Source: an uncultured Verrucomicrobiota bacterium | GTDB lineage: Bacteria > Verrucomicrobiota > Verrucomicrobiia > Limisphaerales > SXTU01 | Reading direction: 5' to 3' | Length of the DNA stretch: 14,887 nt | Assembly: GCA_903863315.1 (NCBI GenBank) | Contig: CAIPBN010000110.1 | Coordinates: forward strand, 1-14,887 | In this document: one piece after another, positions 13,685 through 14,887 of the stretch | Position numbering within the stretch: the first letter of the stretch is position 1 | How the letters are laid out: each line of letters begins with the position of its first letter | Notes under the pieces: generated by a model | Databases searched by the model: none | Seen by the model: the letters and a program-made list of their open reading frames with translations, nothing else | What the model was told of the DNA's origin: nothing | Position numbers and translations under genes: made by a program

Positions 13685-14491
13685 GTGACTTTCCGCGTCC
13701 TCGCCCTCCTCGCGCTTGCCCTTGGCCTGAATGCCTTCGCCGCCGCACCCCTGCCGTGGAAGCTGGTCTGGTCGGACGAGTTTGACGGGCCGAAACTGGA
13801 CTTCACCAAGTGGGCCGTGGAGGAAAACGGCCACGGCGGCGGCAACAACGAGCTGCAATGGTTCGTGGATCGGCCGGAGAATGTGCGCCTGGAGAACGGG
13901 CTGCTGGTCATCGAGGCGCGGAAGGAGCTGTTCACCCAGGCCGGCCAGACGCGGGCGTTCACGTCGGGCCGCTTGCGCACCAAGCATCGTGCGGACTGGA
14001 CGTATTGCCGCGTCGAGGTGCGGGCGAAACTCCCGCGCGGGCGCGGCATCTGGCCCGCCATCTGGATGCTGCCCACGGCGGACAAATACGGCAGTTGGGC
14101 GGCGAGCGGTGAGATCGACATCGCGGAGGTCATCGGCCACGAGCCGCATCAAGTCCACGGCACGATTCACTTCGGCGGCAAGTGGCCACGCCAGCAGTCC
14201 GCCGGGAAACCCTTCGCGCTGGGGCAGGGCACCTTCGCGGACGATTTTCACATCTTCGCGTTGGAATGGGAGCCCGGGGTCATCCGTTGGTATCTGGATG
14301 GTCGGATATTTTCGGCCCAAACCAACTGGCGCAGCGAGGGCGGGCCGTTTCCCGCCCCCTTCGACCAGCCGTTCTACCTCCTGCTCAACCTGTCCGTCGG
14401 TGGCAACTGGCCCGGGCCGCCCGATGCGCAAACCGTCTTCCCTCAGCGAATGCTGGTGGACTACGTGCGCGTCTATCAACGGACACCATGA
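13685..14491 (+). CDS. Secreted glycoside hydrolase family 16 (beta-glucanase/laminarinase-like)
   Basis: The 268-aa product has a signal peptide (MTFRVLALLALALGLNAFA, cleavage near residue 20) followed directly by a GH16 beta-jelly-roll domain. Visible are LVWSDEFDG (28-36), NNELQWF (54-60), SGRLRTK (94-100), GIWPAIWMLP (121-130), the catalytic ExDxxE motif in GEIDIAEVIGHE (Glu143 nucleophile, Asp145, Glu148 acid/base), HIFALEWEPGVIRWYLDG and LLNLSVGGNWPG. GH16 enzymes of this type cleave beta-1,3 or mixed beta-1,3/1,4-glucans outside the cell; the subfamily cannot be fixed by eye. The start is GTG with no Shine-Dalgarno. Its stop overlaps the start of the next secreted protein (ATGA), suggesting joint expression. 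Confidence 0.92.
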   Translation: MTFRVLALLALALGLNAFAAAPLPWKLVWSDEFDGPKLDFTKWAVEENGHGGGNNELQWFVDRPENVRLENGLLVIEARKELFTQAGQTRAFTSGRLRTKHRADWTYCRVEVRAKLPRGRGIWPAIWMLPTADKYGSWAASGEIDIAEVIGHEPHQVHGTIHFGGKWPRQQSAGKPFALGQGTFADDFHIFALEWEPGVIRWYLDGRIFSAQTNWRSEGGPFPAPFDQPFYLLLNLSVGGNWPGPPDAQTVFPQRMLVDYVRVYQRTP

Positions 14492-14887
14492 ATGCTCTTC
14501 CGCGCGCGGTTTTGATCGCAGCCCTCGTTTCTACCACCGCTGCGCACGCCGCGCAGACCAATCTCAACGACCACAACTTCACCCTGCCCGACGGCTTTAC
14601 GGTCGAGTTGGTCGCGCGGGCGCCGCTCGTCAACCGCCCCATTTCCATCGCCTACGATGCGCAAGGTCGGCTCTACGCGACCGATTCCTCCGGCTCCAGC
14701 GACAAAGGCCCGACGCAATACGAGCGTAAGGACCACCGCATCGTGCGCCTCGAGGACACGGACGGTGACGGACGCTTCGACAAGTCCGTGGTCTTCGCGG
14801 ACAAGATGATGTTCCCCGAGGGCGCGATGTTTTACGACGGCTCGCTCTACGTTGCCGCGCCGCCGCAAATCTGGAAGCTCACCGACA
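14488..14887 (+). CDS. Secreted PVC-type beta-propeller protein, 5' part only
   Basis: The frame is open from ATG 14488 to the window edge (133 complete codons). Residues 1-22 (MNALPRAVLIAALVSTTAAH...) are a signal peptide. The mature start resembles the propeller domain of PVC-superphylum membrane-bound dehydrogenase or haem-binding proteins: FTLPDGFTVELVARAPLVNR, PISIAYDAQGRLYATDSSGS, then RIVRLEDTDGDGRFDKSVVF with a calcium-type DxDxDG loop, and MMFPEGAMFYDGSLYVAAPP. Full members are often over 800 aa, some with a C-terminal CxxCH cytochrome; that part lies outside the window. The 4-base overlap with the GH16 gene suggests a shared polysaccharide-related role. Confidence 0.85.
   Translation, partial: MNALPRAVLIAALVSTTAAHAAQTNLNDHNFTLPDGFTVELVARAPLVNRPISIAYDAQGRLYATDSSGSSDKGPTQYERKDHRIVRLEDTDGDGRFDKSVVFADKMMFPEGAMFYDGSLYVAAPPQIWKLTD

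Noticed and set aside
13517..14479. Upstream extension of the carB frame
   Set aside because: It is antisense to the GH16 gene and lies before the conserved MPKRTD N-terminus of CarB.

Overview
The window looks like chromosomal DNA of a high-GC member of the Verrucomicrobiota, most likely a soil or freshwater relative of Pedosphaera/Limisphaerales. This is inferred, not proven. The pointers are secreted beta-propeller proteins of the PVC superphylum type at both ends of the right half, a DUF5069 gene, a Gfo/Idh/MocA oxidoreductase beside the remnant of a sugar phosphate isomerase/epimerase, almost no Shine-Dalgarno sequences before the housekeeping genes, and spacers filled with several different inverted-repeat elements.

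Left part (1-5746, all plus strand): sufE-like, TatD-family hydrolase and a DUF5069 protein form one run, with an ATGA overlap between the last two. A 324-base spacer carrying a cluster of back-to-back hairpins follows. Then come a secreted TlpA-like thioredoxin, a RidA deaminase, an alkyltransferase-like (MGMT-related) protein without the catalytic cysteine, and the membrane-anchored nuclease-like protein RmuC. Spacers at 457-521, 3417-3555 and 5623-5713 each hold a different inverted repeat.

Middle (5747-10150): a large secreted beta-propeller protein on the minus strand has a block of lower GC inside it. It is divergent from a single-domain response regulator, which is followed by a Gfo/Idh/MocA oxidoreductase. 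Directly behind the oxidoreductase lies a decayed C-terminal piece of a sugar phosphate isomerase/epimerase, with a nonsense codon and a frameshift, and then a hairpin-rich repeat.

Right part (10151-13516, minus strand) is the most interesting region. carB is present only as its N-terminal half (501 aa). Downstream in the same direction follow a RelB/Phd-like antitoxin and RelE-type toxin, a probable hicA remnant, a HicB-like antitoxin, a second diverged copy of the last 130 bases of carB ending in its own stop codon, and an Mrr-type restriction endonuclease whose ribosome binding site touches that stop. It reads as a small defence/toxin-antitoxin cassette placed behind, and probably transcribed with, a split carB gene, bounded by a duplicated carB 3' end.

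The right edge (13685-14887, plus strand) encodes a secreted GH16 beta-glucanase overlapping by ATGA with a second secreted PVC-type beta-propeller protein that runs off the window. No rRNA, tRNA, CRISPR array, transposase or integrase was seen.
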